Shown piece by piece: positions 53,012-63,285 of a stretch of 63,947 nucleotides of DNA. Both the position numbers and the translations under genes were made by a program. The notes below the pieces were generated by a model. It was given only the letters and a program-made list of their open reading frames with translations, was not told the origin of the DNA and ran no database searches. Source of the DNA: Akkermansia muciniphila (GTDB taxonomy: Bacteria > Verrucomicrobiota > Verrucomicrobiia > Verrucomicrobiales > Akkermansiaceae); NCBI GenBank assembly GCA_947624785.1, contig CANQLV010000016.1, forward strand, positions 1 to 63,947, read 5' to 3'. Position 1 is the first letter of the stretch, and every line of letters starts with the position of its first letter.

Positions 53012-54904
53012 TCAAATCATGGGGGAAATATGACGTTCCGCAATTTCCCTGACCACAACGTCCGCAAACTGTTCAAAGGGCATCGCCCCCAGGTCTCCCT
53101 TGTCCCTGTGGCGGACGGAAACGGTGCCTTCCTCCGCCTCACGCTGGCCGAGCACCAGCATGTAGGGAACGCGGTCCAGGCGGGCGTTGCGGATTTTCGC
53201 GCCGATCTTGTCCGGCGTTTCATCCACCGTCACGCGCACTCCCCTGGCGGCCAGGGCGGCGCGGTGCGCGGCGGCCACGTCCATCACCTTGTCGGAGATG
53301 GGGAGGACGCGCACCTGTTCAGGGGAAAGCCAGGTGGGGAATTTCCCTTCAAAGTGCTCAATCAGCAGTCCCGTGAAGCGCTCCATGGAGCCGAAGGGCG
53401 CGCGGTGCACCATCACGGGGCGGTGCGGCTTGTTGTCCGCTCCGGTGTAATGTAGGTCAAAGCGTTCCGGCAGGTTGTAGTCCACCTGCACGGTGCCCAG
53501 CTGCCATTCACGGCCGATGGCGTCGCGCACGATGAAGTCGATCTTGGGGCCGTAAAAGGCGGCTTCCCCGGCTTCCTCGCTGTAGTCCGCGCCCAGCCAT
53601 TCCGCGGCTTCCCGCAGGGCCTGTTCCGCCTTGTCCCAGTTTTCCGGAGAGCCCACGTATTTGTCGCTTTCCGGGTCACGCATGGAAAGGCGCACGCGGT
53701 AGTCCGTCATGCCCAGCGTGCCGAAGATGGTTTTCACAATGCCCAGGCACTGGCGGATTTCCCCGGCCAGCTGGTCAGGCGTGCAGAAAATGTGGGCGTC
53801 GTCCTGCGTGAAGCCGCGTACGCGGGTCATGCCGCCCAGCTCACCGCTCTGTTCCCAGCGGTACACGGTGCCGAACTCCGCCAGCCGCACGGGAAGGTCC
53901 CGGTAGGAATGGGCGTCATTCGCGTAAATTTTGATGTGGTGCGGGCAGTTCATCGGCTTGAGCATGTAGCCCTCAATGGTGCCGTCAGCCAGCCCGTTGA
54001 ACAATTCCGCGCAGGAAGCCCCTTCCTGGCTGAGCTTTTCCATGGCGTCCCGTTCCGGGATGGGCGCGTACTGGCTTTCCTGGTAATACGGGAAGTGGCC
54101 GGACGTGCGGTACAGGTCCAGCTTGCCGATGTTGGGCGTGTACACCTGGGAATAACCCAGCTTGTCCAGCTCTTCCGTAATGAAATCCTGGAGGGAGCGG
54201 CGGATGAGGGCCCCCTTGGGCTTCCAGAGGATCAGGCCCTGGCCCACCGCCTCGTCAATGCAGAACAGGCCCAGTTCACGGCCCAGCTTGCGGTGGTCGC
54301 GGCGACGCGCTTCCTCCAGCCGTTCCAGGTGCTCGTCAAGCTGGGTGCGGTTCGGGAAGCAGGTGCCGTAAATGCGCTGGAGCATGGGGCGGTTCTTGTC
54401 CCCCTTGTAGAAGGCGCTCGCCACGCTCATGATCTTGAACGCCTTGCAGTTGCCCGTACGGCCCACGTGCGGGCCGGCGCACAGGTCCGTAAAATCTCCG
54501 TTGCGGTACAGGGAAATCTCCTCGTCTTCCGGGATGTCGTTCAGCAGGTCAATTTTAAACCGGGAAGGCGTATTGCGCGGCCCAAGGGCGCCCAATTCCC
54601 CGGATTCCGCCATCTTCAAGGCCTCCGCACGGGAAATGACTTCCTTCTGGAAGGTCTGGTTTTCCTTCACCACCTTCTTCATCTCCTCTTCAATGCGCTC
54701 AAAATCCTCTGTGCTGATGCGGTGGTCCAGCTCCACGTCGTAATAAAAACCGTTATCCACGGCGGGGCCGCCGGCCAGCTGGGCGTCCGGCCAGAGGCGG
54801 CAAATGGCCGTAGCCAGAACGTGCGCGCAGGAGTGGCGCAGCCGTTCCAGATCAGACATCTGATGGCGTTCTTCAAGAGTCTTTCTTTCCTTGTGTTCGG
54901 ACAT
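53012..54904 (-). CDS. thrS: Threonyl-tRNA synthetase lacking the TGS domain
   Basis: This class II synthetase charges tRNA-Thr. The editing domain is present (H24-SCA-H28, GFYYDVEL, DLCAGPHV), as are the catalytic core (MNCPHHIKIY, RVRGFTQDDAHIFC, GPKIDF) and the anticodon-binding domain. The N-terminal TGS domain found in most ThrRSs is missing: only about 18 residues precede LERLRHSCAH. The 85 open codons upstream of 54904 do not resemble a TGS and include Trp/Phe-rich runs. The start could also be at ATG 54859. Confidence 0.93.
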   Translation of the reverse strand: MSEHKERKTLEERHQMSDLERLRHSCAHVLATAICRLWPDAQLAGGPAVDNGFYYDVELDHRISTEDFERIEEEMKKVVKENQTFQKEVISRAEALKMAESGELGALGPRNTPSRFKIDLLNDIPEDEEISLYRNGDFTDLCAGPHVGRTGNCKAFKIMSVASAFYKGDKNRPMLQRIYGTCFPNRTQLDEHLERLEEARRRDHRKLGRELGLFCIDEAVGQGLILWKPKGALIRRSLQDFITEELDKLGYSQVYTPNIGKLDLYRTSGHFPYYQESQYAPIPERDAMEKLSQEGASCAELFNGLADGTIEGYMLKPMNCPHHIKIYANDAHSYRDLPVRLAEFGTVYRWEQSGELGGMTRVRGFTQDDAHIFCTPDQLAGEIRQCLGIVKTIFGTLGMTDYRVRLSMRDPESDKYVGSPENWDKAEQALREAAEWLGADYSEEAGEAAFYGPKIDFIVRDAIGREWQLGTVQVDYNLPERFDLHYTGADNKPHRPVMVHRAPFGSMERFTGLLIEHFEGKFPTWLSPEQVRVLPISDKVMDVAAAHRAALAARGVRVTVDETPDKIGAKIRNARLDRVPYMLVLGQREAEEGTVSVRHRDKGDLGAMPFEQFADVVVREIAERHISPMI

Positions 54905-55073
54905 ACGCGCATTAGTTAACCTCCCCCAGGCACTGTTGGCAAATGCAAAAAACCCTCCTCTCCAAAAATTCAAGGCATGAACGCCGCGGAGACTTTCCGG
55001 AAGAGAACGAATACTTTCCCCTTTTTCTTCTTTACGGTTGCCGCACTGGGAAATCCGGTATAACAAGAAATTC

Positions 55074-55496
55074 ATGCTGAATGTCATCTGCCATACCTTG
55101 GGAGCCGCTCTTCTTCTGCTCGGCATATGGATCATTCTGCCAGACTGGTACGTTTTCATCTCCTTTCATTTCACCAAGTCTGAACGATGGAACAGCTTTT
55201 CCTTCACACCATTCGCAGGAGGAATCCTCGGTTGCTCCGCTCTCCGGCTTCTTCCTCCTACCCGAGAAATGGGCATTCGATGGCTTCCCATCCTTCTAGA
55301 TTCCGGTATTATCCCGTACACAGCGTCCCTCTGGTTAAACAATTCTTCAAGTTTCTTTTTCGTCGTTCCCCATAAACATTTTCTCATCTTGCACCATCGC
55401 GGGGAGAACAGGAAAAAACGGAATGCAACCATTTACCTTCCATCCGCTATCCCTCCCTCAACGAGTGATTTACACCTGCGGCGGTTTATGCCATAG
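55074..55496 (+). CDS. Possible small membrane protein, 140 aa
   Basis: The frame starts MLNVICHTLGAALLLLGIWIILP, a convincing membrane helix, and has two further hydrophobic stretches (about 48-58 and 72-88). The C-terminal third is basic and low in hydrophobics, and may not be selected as protein. It lies divergent to thrS and 15 bases before the next plus-strand gene. No family was recognised. The base composition is more AT-rich than its neighbours, so it may be a recent or spurious frame. Confidence 0.4.
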   Translation: MLNVICHTLGAALLLLGIWIILPDWYVFISFHFTKSERWNSFSFTPFAGGILGCSALRLLPPTREMGIRWLPILLDSGIIPYTASLWLNNSSSFFFVVPHKHFLILHHRGENRKKRNATIYLPSAIPPSTSDLHLRRFMP

Positions 55497-55511
55497 TGGC
55501 GGCCAGCGGTT

Positions 55512-57134
55512 ATGAACATCCTCCCCCTCTCCCTTCTCTGCCTCTGCCTGCCCTGCGGACTCTCCCGGGGCGACCAGCCGCCTGACAGCGCGCCCGTCCG
55601 CTTCCAGATCAGCCTGAACCAGGCCGCGGAACACAAGGCTCCGGACCCGGGCCCCGTTCCGGACCAGAGCACGCCGTTCAATGCGGCCCGGCTACTGCTA
55701 CGCGCCCTTCAGGAAAAAACGGACTGGAAAATCGAGCCGTACAAATCCCTGCCCGCCACCTCCCCTTTTGTAGGCCAGCTCAAACTGAAAAGCATCCTTT
55801 CCCGCATGGAGGCGGTCCAGGCGTATGTGACCGGAGCGGCTCCGGAACGCCCCCCTTTTGTAGATGAAGCCTCCATTATCACCCAGGGAGACCTGGCGAT
55901 GGCTTACATCATGCTGCCGGACAAGACAAACCCGTACGTTTATGCGGCCACTGCGGTGGCCCTGGTGAAAAAGGGCGGCCAGTGGAAGGCTTCCCTGACC
56001 CCCGGAAGCTTTGACAACACGTTCCTTCCGTTTGACGACCAAATCCGGGAGGAAGCGAAAAAAATATCCGCGGAAGCCAAGAAGAAAATCTTCGGTCTCG
56101 CCCACCAGTACTCCGTGGCCGCCGTCAAGGCCGCCCTGGAGCATATCAAGCGGTTCCGCGTGGAAGCCGTGAAGGGAAAATCGGACGACGAACTCAAGAA
56201 GCTGCTCATCCGCACCGTGAAGGGGGATGACCCGGCACGCATCGCCGCCCTGCTCGTTTCCCCGTACTACATGGAATCCGCCATCACCCAGAGCGCCCGG
56301 CTCACCCCCGTGGTCAAAGCCATGCGCCTTCAGGACAGGAGGGAGGAAAACCGCTACATCCAGCCCACCAACCTCAGCTTCATGACCTTCCCGAACACCA
56401 TCCTTGTTCCCCTGCGCCCCCATCCGGACGACCAGCTGGACCCGAACAAACGGGATGAGGACCAGCAGGAGGAGGCCAATAAAAACAACGCGAAGAAGAA
56501 CGGCAAGGATATCCACAGCATTGCGGCCATGACCATCCTGCCGCCGCGCATGAGCATGCCGGACACGGACAAGCCCGCTCTCATTTACCGCTATGCGCTG
56601 GAGAAAATCAAGGATCCCACGGATGGCTTCCCCGTCTTCAAGATGTATCTGACGGACGCCTTCACTTCATGGAACCTGAAAGCGGACGAATCCACCACCG
56701 CCCGCATCATGGCGGATTTTCACCGGACCTACCCCCCCCTGGCCTTTCCCACGCCGGAAGAGGCCGTGACCGCCGCCGGGCGCGCCCTGGCGAACCGGGA
56801 CAGCCTGGCCATGATACGCATGCTGTCTCCGGCCAAATTCGCCTCCGTGAAGGAATTTGAAGACGCTCTCTCCCAGTTGAAAACGGTCATGGGCAGGATT
56901 CCCGCCCCCCGGACCGAGGTGAAGGAAAAAGGCGTTCCCGCCATCAAGGCGGCCTACGTTGCCGTCACCAGGGACGGCGCCCCCGGCATCAAGGCCACCA
57001 TCGGCGTGCGGCCCGCTTCCAGGAACGGATTCTCCGTCAACAACCTGTACCTCACCAAAACGGACAGCGGCTGGATGGTCACCGGGGCAGATGCGGAGAA
57101 CCCGCTGGCTCTGGACGAACAAAAGAAACCCTGA
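55512..57134 (+). CDS. Secreted hypothetical protein, 540 aa
   Basis: A short signal peptide (MNILPLSLLCLCLPCGLSRG) precedes a Pro-rich linker and about 500 residues with alternating helix and strand features. A Gln/Asp/Asn/Lys-rich acidic-basic linker at about 305-335 (DEDQQEEANKNNAKKNG) separates two globular parts. The C-terminal part (YVAVTRDGAPGIKATIGVRP, GFSVNNLYLTKTDSGWMVTG) is beta-rich and looks like a DUF4878/NTF2-like module. I do not recognise the family. It ends 56 bases before hemB. Confidence 0.75.
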   Translation: MNILPLSLLCLCLPCGLSRGDQPPDSAPVRFQISLNQAAEHKAPDPGPVPDQSTPFNAARLLLRALQEKTDWKIEPYKSLPATSPFVGQLKLKSILSRMEAVQAYVTGAAPERPPFVDEASIITQGDLAMAYIMLPDKTNPYVYAATAVALVKKGGQWKASLTPGSFDNTFLPFDDQIREEAKKISAEAKKKIFGLAHQYSVAAVKAALEHIKRFRVEAVKGKSDDELKKLLIRTVKGDDPARIAALLVSPYYMESAITQSARLTPVVKAMRLQDRREENRYIQPTNLSFMTFPNTILVPLRPHPDDQLDPNKRDEDQQEEANKNNAKKNGKDIHSIAAMTILPPRMSMPDTDKPALIYRYALEKIKDPTDGFPVFKMYLTDAFTSWNLKADESTTARIMADFHRTYPPLAFPTPEEAVTAAGRALANRDSLAMIRMLSPAKFASVKEFEDALSQLKTVMGRIPAPRTEVKEKGVPAIKAAYVAVTRDGAPGIKATIGVRPASRNGFSVNNLYLTKTDSGWMVTGADAENPLALDEQKKP

Positions 57135-57190
57135 GAACCGCCCGGGGAACGCCCGCTCCTCTAGCAAACAACCTTTTCCATTATCACATC

Positions 57191-58186
57191 ATGATGAATC
57201 TACCGATACGGCCGCGCCGCAACAGAAAATCCGCCAACATCCGGGGCCTCATCCGGGAAACCTCCCTCTCCCCGGAACACCTCATTTACCCGGTTTTCGT
57301 TCATGAAGGAACCGGAAATCAGCCCATCTCCTCCCTGCCCGGTTGCACGCGCTGGAGCGTCAAGGGCCTGGTGGAGGAAGCCAAGCGCCTGATGGACCTG
57401 GGCATCCGCACGCTGGACCTTTTCCCGGCCATCCCGGACGGGAAGAAAACCCCGGACGCCTGTGAGGCCTGCAACCCTGACGGCCTTATTCCGCGCACCA
57501 TTTACGCGCTCAAGAGCGAGGTTCCCGGCATCACCGTCATGACGGACGTGGCGCTGGACCCCTACAATTCAGACGGTCACGACGGCCTGGTGGAGTTCCG
57601 CTCCGACGGCACGATGGAAATCCTCAATGACGACTCCGTGGAGGTTCTCTGCCGCCAGGCTCTGTGCCACGCGGACGCCGGGGCGGACATCGTCTCCCCC
57701 AGCGACATGATGGACGGCCGCGTGGCCGCCATCCGCGCCACCCTGGATTCCGAGGCCCTGGACGACGTCTCCATCATGGCCTATACCGCCAAGTACGCCA
57801 GCGCCCTGTACGGGCCGTTCCGCGGCGCGCTGGAAAGCGCGCCGAAGGAGGGGGACAAGAAAACGTACCAGATGGACCCCGGCAACATCCGTGAAGCCCT
57901 GAGGGAAGCTCAGCTGGATGAAGCGGAAGGCGCGGACATCCTGATGGTGAAACCCGCCACGCTGTACCTGGACGTGATGGCCGCCATGCGGAAGCACGTG
58001 ACGCTGCCCATCGCCGCCTACCACGTCAGCGGGGAGTACCTGATGATCAAATCCGCCGTGGCTTCCGGCTGGCTGGATGAACGGGAAACCGTTCTGGAGA
58101 CTCTAACCTCCATCCGGCGCGCCGGGGCGGACATGATCCTCACGTATTACGCCCCCCAGGCCGCCGAATGGCTTAAACAACGCTGA
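57191..58186 (+). CDS. hemB: Delta-aminolevulinic acid dehydratase (porphobilinogen synthase)
   Basis: The 331-residue enzyme condenses two ALA molecules to porphobilinogen in heme synthesis. The N-terminal arm RPRRNRKSANIRGLIRET, the metal-site CEACNPDG, the Schiff-base lysines in SIMAYTAKYASALYGPFR and MVKPATLYLD, and the closing AYHVSGEY are all present. The start is ATG 57191, with a second ATG directly following. A small membrane protein gene follows after 56 bases. Confidence 0.96.
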   Translation: MMNLPIRPRRNRKSANIRGLIRETSLSPEHLIYPVFVHEGTGNQPISSLPGCTRWSVKGLVEEAKRLMDLGIRTLDLFPAIPDGKKTPDACEACNPDGLIPRTIYALKSEVPGITVMTDVALDPYNSDGHDGLVEFRSDGTMEILNDDSVEVLCRQALCHADAGADIVSPSDMMDGRVAAIRATLDSEALDDVSIMAYTAKYASALYGPFRGALESAPKEGDKKTYQMDPGNIREALREAQLDEAEGADILMVKPATLYLDVMAAMRKHVTLPIAAYHVSGEYLMIKSAVASGWLDERETVLETLTSIRRAGADMILTYYAPQAAEWLKQR

Positions 58187-58242
58187 CGCCGCACGGCCTC
58201 CGCACCGGAGGTGGACGTACGGTCCAGAATACCGCTCTCCGC

Positions 58243-58614
58243 ATGTCTACCTCCACAAAAATATTTGTCGGCATCGTGATCGTCGTCGTCATGGCGCTCA
58301 CCTCCCTCTGGGGCGTCTATGCCCCCACCTTCTCGGAAGCCTACGTACTGCCCGTACAGATGACGACGGCGGACGGCGCCCCGCTGGGCAATTTCCAGTG
58401 CCGCCCGGTGGCCGCGGAAAACGGGAAGACGCTCCTGGTCTTCCGGGATACGGACTTCCTGCGCCAGACCACGGGGAACATGGTCCATTCCAAAATCATC
58501 CTTTCCTACAAGGGCACGCCGTTCTTTGAAGGCATCGTCCCCGGCCCCATGGAGGCCATAGAAATTCCCTCCGGGAGCCTTCCGCCCCAGTTCCAGGCGC
58601 TCCAGCAGAACTGA
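58243..58614 (+). CDS. Small membrane-anchored protein, 123 aa
   Basis: The protein has one N-terminal membrane helix (about 6-26, TKIFVGIVIVVVMALTSLWG) and a small beta-rich domain facing outward (VLPVQMTTADGAPLGNFQ, IILSYKGTPFFEGIVPGPM). It lies between hemB and the two-component genes, on the same strand, with no clear partner. Family not recognised. Confidence 0.65.
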   Translation: MSTSTKIFVGIVIVVVMALTSLWGVYAPTFSEAYVLPVQMTTADGAPLGNFQCRPVAAENGKTLLVFRDTDFLRQTTGNMVHSKIILSYKGTPFFEGIVPGPMEAIEIPSGSLPPQFQALQQN

Positions 58615-58737
58615 CATGGGCAGCCCCGGAAAAGAAAACCTCCGGACCGGGAACCTCCCTGTTATGGCATTGTTACTGAAAGGGCGCAGGTTTCTCTATA
58701 CAAACGGGGAAACATTGTGGTTTTATAGAATCAAACG

Positions 58738-59442
58738 ATGAGTGATTCAGCCTATACCATTCTGATTGCGGAGGATGACGACAGCATCAGGCACGCCCTG
58801 ACGGACGTGCTGACCGCATCCGGCTACGAGGTGCTGGCGCTGGAAGAGGGCCTGGCCGCCATCCGCGCCGTGCGGGAACGCAACTTCGACCTGGCCCTGC
58901 TGGACGTAGCCATGCCGGGAGCTGACGGCTTCCAGGTGCTCCAGGTCATGTCTGCGGAGCGCCCCGGCACGCCCGTCATCATGCTCACGGCGCGCGGGGA
59001 GGAGGAGGACCGCGTGCAGGGACTCAAGCTGGGGGCGGACGACTACATCGTCAAGCCGTTCAGCATACGGGAGCTGCTCGCCCGCATCGAGGCCGTGCTG
59101 CGCAGGTCCCCGGAACGGCCGCGCCAGCTCCGGGAAATCCGCATCCCCGGAGCATCCCTGGACAGCGCCAACCGCCTGCTCACCTTTGAGGACGGAAAGG
59201 AAACCTCCCTGACCGCACGGGAATTCGAATTCCTCACGTACATGGCCACCCATCCCAACCGCGTCATCACGCGGGACGAACTGCTCCGGCGCGTGTGGGA
59301 CGTGGACCCGCGCCTGACGGATACGCGTTCCGTGGAAATGACCGTCATGCGCCTCCGGGACAAGCTGGGGACCGTCGCGGCCGCCCCGCTGGAAACGCTC
59401 AGAAGCCAGGGCTACCGCTGGAACTCATCCTTCGTCTCCTGA
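58738..59442 (+). CDS. Response regulator, OmpR/PhoB family
   Basis: The 234-residue protein has a receiver domain with acidic pocket E12-D13-D14-D15, phospho-acceptor D56 in LALLDVAMPG, and the conserved lysine in ADDYIVKPF. A winged-helix DNA-binding domain follows: LTAREFEFLTYMATHPNRVI, VWDVDPRLTDTRSVEMTV. It lies four bases upstream of the histidine kinase gene, so the two form one system. Target genes are not identifiable here. Confidence 0.94.
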   Translation: MSDSAYTILIAEDDDSIRHALTDVLTASGYEVLALEEGLAAIRAVRERNFDLALLDVAMPGADGFQVLQVMSAERPGTPVIMLTARGEEEDRVQGLKLGADDYIVKPFSIRELLARIEAVLRRSPERPRQLREIRIPGASLDSANRLLTFEDGKETSLTAREFEFLTYMATHPNRVITRDELLRRVWDVDPRLTDTRSVEMTVMRLRDKLGTVAAAPLETLRSQGYRWNSSFVS

Positions 59443-59445
59443 CCC

Positions 59446-61083
59446 GTGAACCGGCGCATACGCATCACTCTGCTGGCAATCAGCCTGCTGCTGGTCATCG
59501 GCACGCTCGGATGGCTTACCCACGTTCTGCTGGTGCAGGCGGAGGAAACGGGCCACTCCGAACAGCGCATCAGGGTGGAGGCCCTGGCTCATGAAGCCAA
59601 GCTGGAAATGGACCGCCTGCTGACCTCCTTCATCACCTTTGAACAAGCCCGCGGCTACTTTGAATACCAGCCCTTTTACGCCTACAAGCGCCCTTATGAC
59701 CAGCGCATGGGCTCCCCGGAACCCGGAGAGGCCGCCCGCGGCTCCAACCTCTCCTCCTACCTGCCGGACTACGTCACGGCCTACATCCAGATTTCCCCTT
59801 CCGGCCACGTAACCGGACCCGCGCTGGACCCGCAGCTTGCCGAACATCTGAATGAGCAGAAGGACCTTTATCAACGGTTGAACGGCAAGGTCTCCGCCCT
59901 CACCTCCGTGCCGTCCAGCGGCAACCTCTGGACGGACATCCGGAATGAAATCCTGCATGAAGCCCCGGAACCGGAGCCGACGGCATCCGGTACGCCGGCC
60001 CAGGTGGAAACCGTCACCTCCTTCGTCCCCGTGGAAGACGGGGGGAACCTCTACATCCTGCGCCAGGTGCACACCAGCCGCGGCGTCTATTTGCAGGGGG
60101 CCCTGATGAACATGGAAAACCTGAACCGGCGGCTGCCCGGCCAGGTAAAGCTGTTGCTTCCCCACAGCCGCCTGGCTACCTTCGACCCCTCCTCCCCGCC
60201 TCCCGCAGAAGCGCGGCAGACGGGTACGCTCCCCTTTGCCAACGCCCCCCTGGTCTTTCTGCCGGGAGACACCGGAGCCGTCCCCCTCCAGGACCACAAA
60301 AAAATGCTGACCTGGACGCTCACGCTCATCTGGAGCATGGTGCTGCTGGGCGCGGCAGGAGTCATCTGGCTCATGCTGGGCACCTTCCGCCTGGAGCAGC
60401 GCCGCGGGGACTTCGTCTCCGCCGTCACCCATGAACTCAGGACGCCGCTCACCTCCTTCTCCCTGTATACGGAAATGCTGGAGGACGGCATGGTGCCGGA
60501 GCAGAAAAAGCCGGAATACTACGCCAACATGCAGCGGGAATGCCGCCGCCTGGAACACCTGATTGAAAACGTGCTCTCCTACTCCCGGCTCCAGCGGAAC
60601 GCCATCCGCCGCACGCGGGATACGCTCACCTGCCAGGAACTCTTTGAACCCATTGCGGAAAAAATAGACCGCCGGCTCCGGGAGGCGGGTATCAGCTTCT
60701 CCTTTGCCCTAGCGCAGCCCATCCGCATCCTGCCCATTCATACGGATGCCGTCTCCGTGGAGCAGATCATGGACAACCTGACTTCCAACGCCATTAAATA
60801 CGCCAAGGGGGAAAACGCCAAAGTCCAGCTCACCGTCCAGGCGGACCGCCACAACATCGTCATCCGCTTCCGGGACAACGGCCCGGGCATCTCCCCGAAA
60901 AACCGCAAGCTGGTGTTCAAGCCCTTCCGGCGCACGAAGGACGCCTCCGACAGCCGCAAGCCCGGCGTAGGCCTGGGACTGGCGCTGGCCAAGGATACGG
61001 CACGCTCCCTGGGGGGGGACCTGAAACTGGAATTCGGCACCTTGGGGGGAGCCAGCTTCCTGCTGACACTTCCCAAATCCTGA
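59446..61083 (+). CDS. Membrane sensor histidine kinase
   Basis: The 545-residue kinase has two membrane helices (about 6-28 and 287-310) that flank a periplasmic sensor domain of roughly 255 residues. The dimerisation/phosphoacceptor H329 lies in [16 protein letters not shown], and the ATPase motifs follow: N box [12 protein letters not shown]1 [10 protein letters not shown] and G2 [12 protein letters not shown]. The start is GTG 59446, three bases after the regulator's stop. No HAMP domain is obvious. The sensor domain has no recognised ligand family. Confidence 0.93.
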   Translation: MNRRIRITLLAISLLLVIGTLGWLTHVLLVQAEETGHSEQRIRVEALAHEAKLEMDRLLTSFITFEQARGYFEYQPFYAYKRPYDQRMGSPEPGEAARGSNLSSYLPDYVTAYIQISPSGHVTGPALDPQLAEHLNEQKDLYQRLNGKVSALTSVPSSGNLWTDIRNEILHEAPEPEPTASGTPAQVETVTSFVPVEDGGNLYILRQVHTSRGVYLQGALMNMENLNRRLPGQVKLLLPHSRLATFDPSSPPPAEARQTGTLPFANAPLVFLPGDTGAVPLQDHKKMLTWTLTLIWSMVLLGAAGVIWLMLGTFRLEQRRGDFVSAVTHELRTPLTSFSLYTEMLEDGMVPEQKKPEYYANMQRECRRLEHLIENVLSYSRLQRNAIRRTRDTLTCQELFEPIAEKIDRRLREAGISFSFALAQPIRILPIHTDAVSVEQIMDNLTSNAIKYAKGENAKVQLTVQADRHNIVIRFRDNGPGISPKNRKLVFKPFRRTKDASDSRKPGVGLGLALAKDTARSLGGDLKLEFGTLGGASFLLTLPKS

Positions 61084-61354
61084 ATCCGCCAGGGGGTCTT
61101 CTCGCCTGCATCTGCTTCCCGGCCCGCACGGAAGCATCTTTCCTCTTCCATCGCATCCCCTTCCCTTGCCCGGCCGCTCCACAAAACATCCCGGTCGGGA
61201 AAATCCCGTCCGGTATGCTATGCGCTTGCCTTCACGTGACGGATATGTGACATTGAACCGCAACGCACGGCGGGACGAAAAATTCCCGTTCCACGCAGGA
61301 ATATCCGCCTTCCCTTCCGGCGCGGCGGAGCGCAAAACGCATGGACACGCTATC

Positions 61355-62287
61355 ATGAGTAAAAGGATTTTGATCACCGGAGGAGCCGGCTTCATCGGTT
61401 CCCACCTCAGCGAACGGCTTCTGAAAGAAGGCCATGAAGTCATCTGCATGGACAACTTCTTCACGGGCAGCAAGCAAAACCTCCTTCACCTGACGGACTA
61501 TCCCGGATTTGAAATAATCCGCCATGACGTCACCGTTCCCTGCGTGATGGAAGTGGATCAAATCTACAATCTGGCCTGCCCCGCCTCCCCTCCCCACTAC
61601 CAGTTTGACCCCATCCACACGGTTAAAACTTCCGTGCTGGGCGCGCTGAACATGCTGGGCCTCGCCAAACGGTGCAAGGCCAGAATCCTCCAGGCTTCCA
61701 CCAGCGAGGTGTACGGCGACCCCATGGTCCATCCCCAGCCGGAAACCTACTGGGGGAACGTCAACCCCGTGGGCGTCCGCTCCTGTTATGACGAAGGCAA
61801 AAGATGCGCGGAAACCCTGTTCATGGACTACCGCCGCATGAACGGGGTGGACATCCGCATCATCCGCATCTTCAACACCTACGGACCGCGCATGAACCCG
61901 AACGACGGCCGCGTGGTCTCCAACTTCATCGTGCAGGCGCTGAAGGGGGAAGACATCACCATTTACGGAACGGGCAAGCAGACCCGCAGTTTCCAGTACG
62001 TGGACGACCTGGTGGAAGGCATGGTCCGCATGATGAACACGGAAGGCTTTTCAGGCCCTGTGAACCTGGGAAATCCCGTGGAATTCACCATGCTGGAACT
62101 GGCGGAAAAAGTCATTGAAATGACGGGTTCCCCCTCCAAAACGGTTTTCCGTCCCCTGCCCCTGGACGACCCGGCCCAGCGCAAGCCGGACATTCGGCTG
62201 GCGGGAGAAAAACTGGGATGGAAGCCCAATATTCCCTTGGAAAAAGGCCTTGAAAAAACCATCGCCTACTTCCGGAGCATTCTGTAG
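61355..62287 (+). CDS. UDP-glucuronate decarboxylase (UDP-xylose synthase)-like SDR
   Basis: The 310-residue extended short-chain dehydrogenase has the NAD motif GGAGFIGSH (9-17), [23 protein letters not shown], the TSEVYGDP loop, and the active-site SCYDEGKR. This pattern is specific to UDP-glucuronate decarboxylases, which make UDP-xylose for surface glycans. The start is ATG 61355; 63 upstream open codons are in noncoding-like sequence. It would take substrate from a UDP-glucose/UDP-glucuronate pool. Confidence 0.92.
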   Translation: MSKRILITGGAGFIGSHLSERLLKEGHEVICMDNFFTGSKQNLLHLTDYPGFEIIRHDVTVPCVMEVDQIYNLACPASPPHYQFDPIHTVKTSVLGALNMLGLAKRCKARILQASTSEVYGDPMVHPQPETYWGNVNPVGVRSCYDEGKRCAETLFMDYRRMNGVDIRIIRIFNTYGPRMNPNDGRVVSNFIVQALKGEDITIYGTGKQTRSFQYVDDLVEGMVRMMNTEGFSGPVNLGNPVEFTMLELAEKVIEMTGSPSKTVFRPLPLDDPAQRKPDIRLAGEKLGWKPNIPLEKGLEKTIAYFRSIL

Positions 62288-62298
62288 CGTTTTCGGAA

Positions 62299-62318
62299 TG
62301 CCGCATGCCTATGCGGCA
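62299..62318 (+). terminator. Short hairpin after the UDP-xylose synthase gene
   Basis: An 8-bp stem TGCCGCAT/ATGCGGCA (62299-62306 with 62311-62318) and 4-base loop lies 12 bases after the stop. No U-tract follows, so its role as a terminator is uncertain. The remaining 217 bases before the next gene hold no clear gene. Confidence 0.45.
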
Positions 62319-62535
62319 ATCGAATAATTATTGAGCGCCGGCAAATTGATTTTATTAAAAAGCGTGGCTTACAGCCGCGTTCCTTCCGGTCGCCGCACAG
62401 GCATGCGGCGCGCCAAGAAGGCAATCCGGAAATTCCGGGAGGACTCCCATGGGGTCCATGAACTCCGGCATGCCGAAAGGTTCATTACCCGTTTTTGGCT
62501 GGTGCCGTAAAACGGTTTGGCTACAATGAATTGTT

Positions 62536-63285
62536 ATGAAACATGCCGACGCCCACGGAATCTATTCCACTCAAGCCACCGTCCGCACTTATGAAAGCGG
62601 GGCGGACGGCCTCATGAAACCGGAAACGGTTCTGCACTGGTTTCAGGAAATAGCGGAAGCCCATGCCTCCTCCCTCGGCTTCGGCTATGACTTTGTGATG
62701 TCCCGCGGCCTGGCCTGGGTGGAAGTGCGCCTGGACGCGGCCATCAGCCGCCTTCCCCGGTGGAAGGAAACGGTGGAACTCCGCACCTGGACCGCGCAGG
62801 AAACGCCGCTGCTGGCGCGCCGTAATCTGGAAATAAGGGACGCCCGGGGAAACCGGATTGTCATGGCAAGCTGCCTGTGGGCCGTCATTGACGTACGCCG
62901 CAGACGCCCGGTGCCGTTAAACAGGCACATTGACGCCTTCCCGGACACCCCGTGTGAAGAAACGGTGGCTCCGGTGGCCATGGATACCTCGGGCCTTCTG
63001 CCGACCATCCGGGAATGGATGGCGGAACGCCGCGATACGGACTTCAACCGCCATATCAACAATGCCGCCTACCTGGTCTGGGCGCTGGAATCCCTGCCGG
63101 AATCCTGGCTGGAGAACCACGAACTGACGGGAATCCACCTGCATTTCAAGAAGGAAACCCATGCGGGAGAATCCATGAAATCCCTGTTGTTCCGCCAGGA
63201 CGCCCTCACCTCCCACCACCTCATGCACGGAGACGAACTGCGGGCGGAAGCAGTGCTGGAATGGAAAGCCGCTGCAATCGCATAA
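62536..63285 (+). CDS. Acyl-ACP thioesterase (FatA/B-like)
   Basis: The 249-residue protein has two hot-dog folds. The second carries the acyl-ACP thioesterase active-site region DTDFNRHINNAAYLVW, and the first fold shows SRGLAWVEVRLDA and RWKETVELRTW. These enzymes release fatty acids from acyl carrier protein. Length fits bacterial members. The start is ATG 62536. It is not linked to a lipid-synthesis operon here. Confidence 0.9.
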   Translation: MKHADAHGIYSTQATVRTYESGADGLMKPETVLHWFQEIAEAHASSLGFGYDFVMSRGLAWVEVRLDAAISRLPRWKETVELRTWTAQETPLLARRNLEIRDARGNRIVMASCLWAVIDVRRRRPVPLNRHIDAFPDTPCEETVAPVAMDTSGLLPTIREWMAERRDTDFNRHINNAAYLVWALESLPESWLENHELTGIHLHFKKETHAGESMKSLLFRQDALTSHHLMHGDELRAEAVLEWKAAAIA

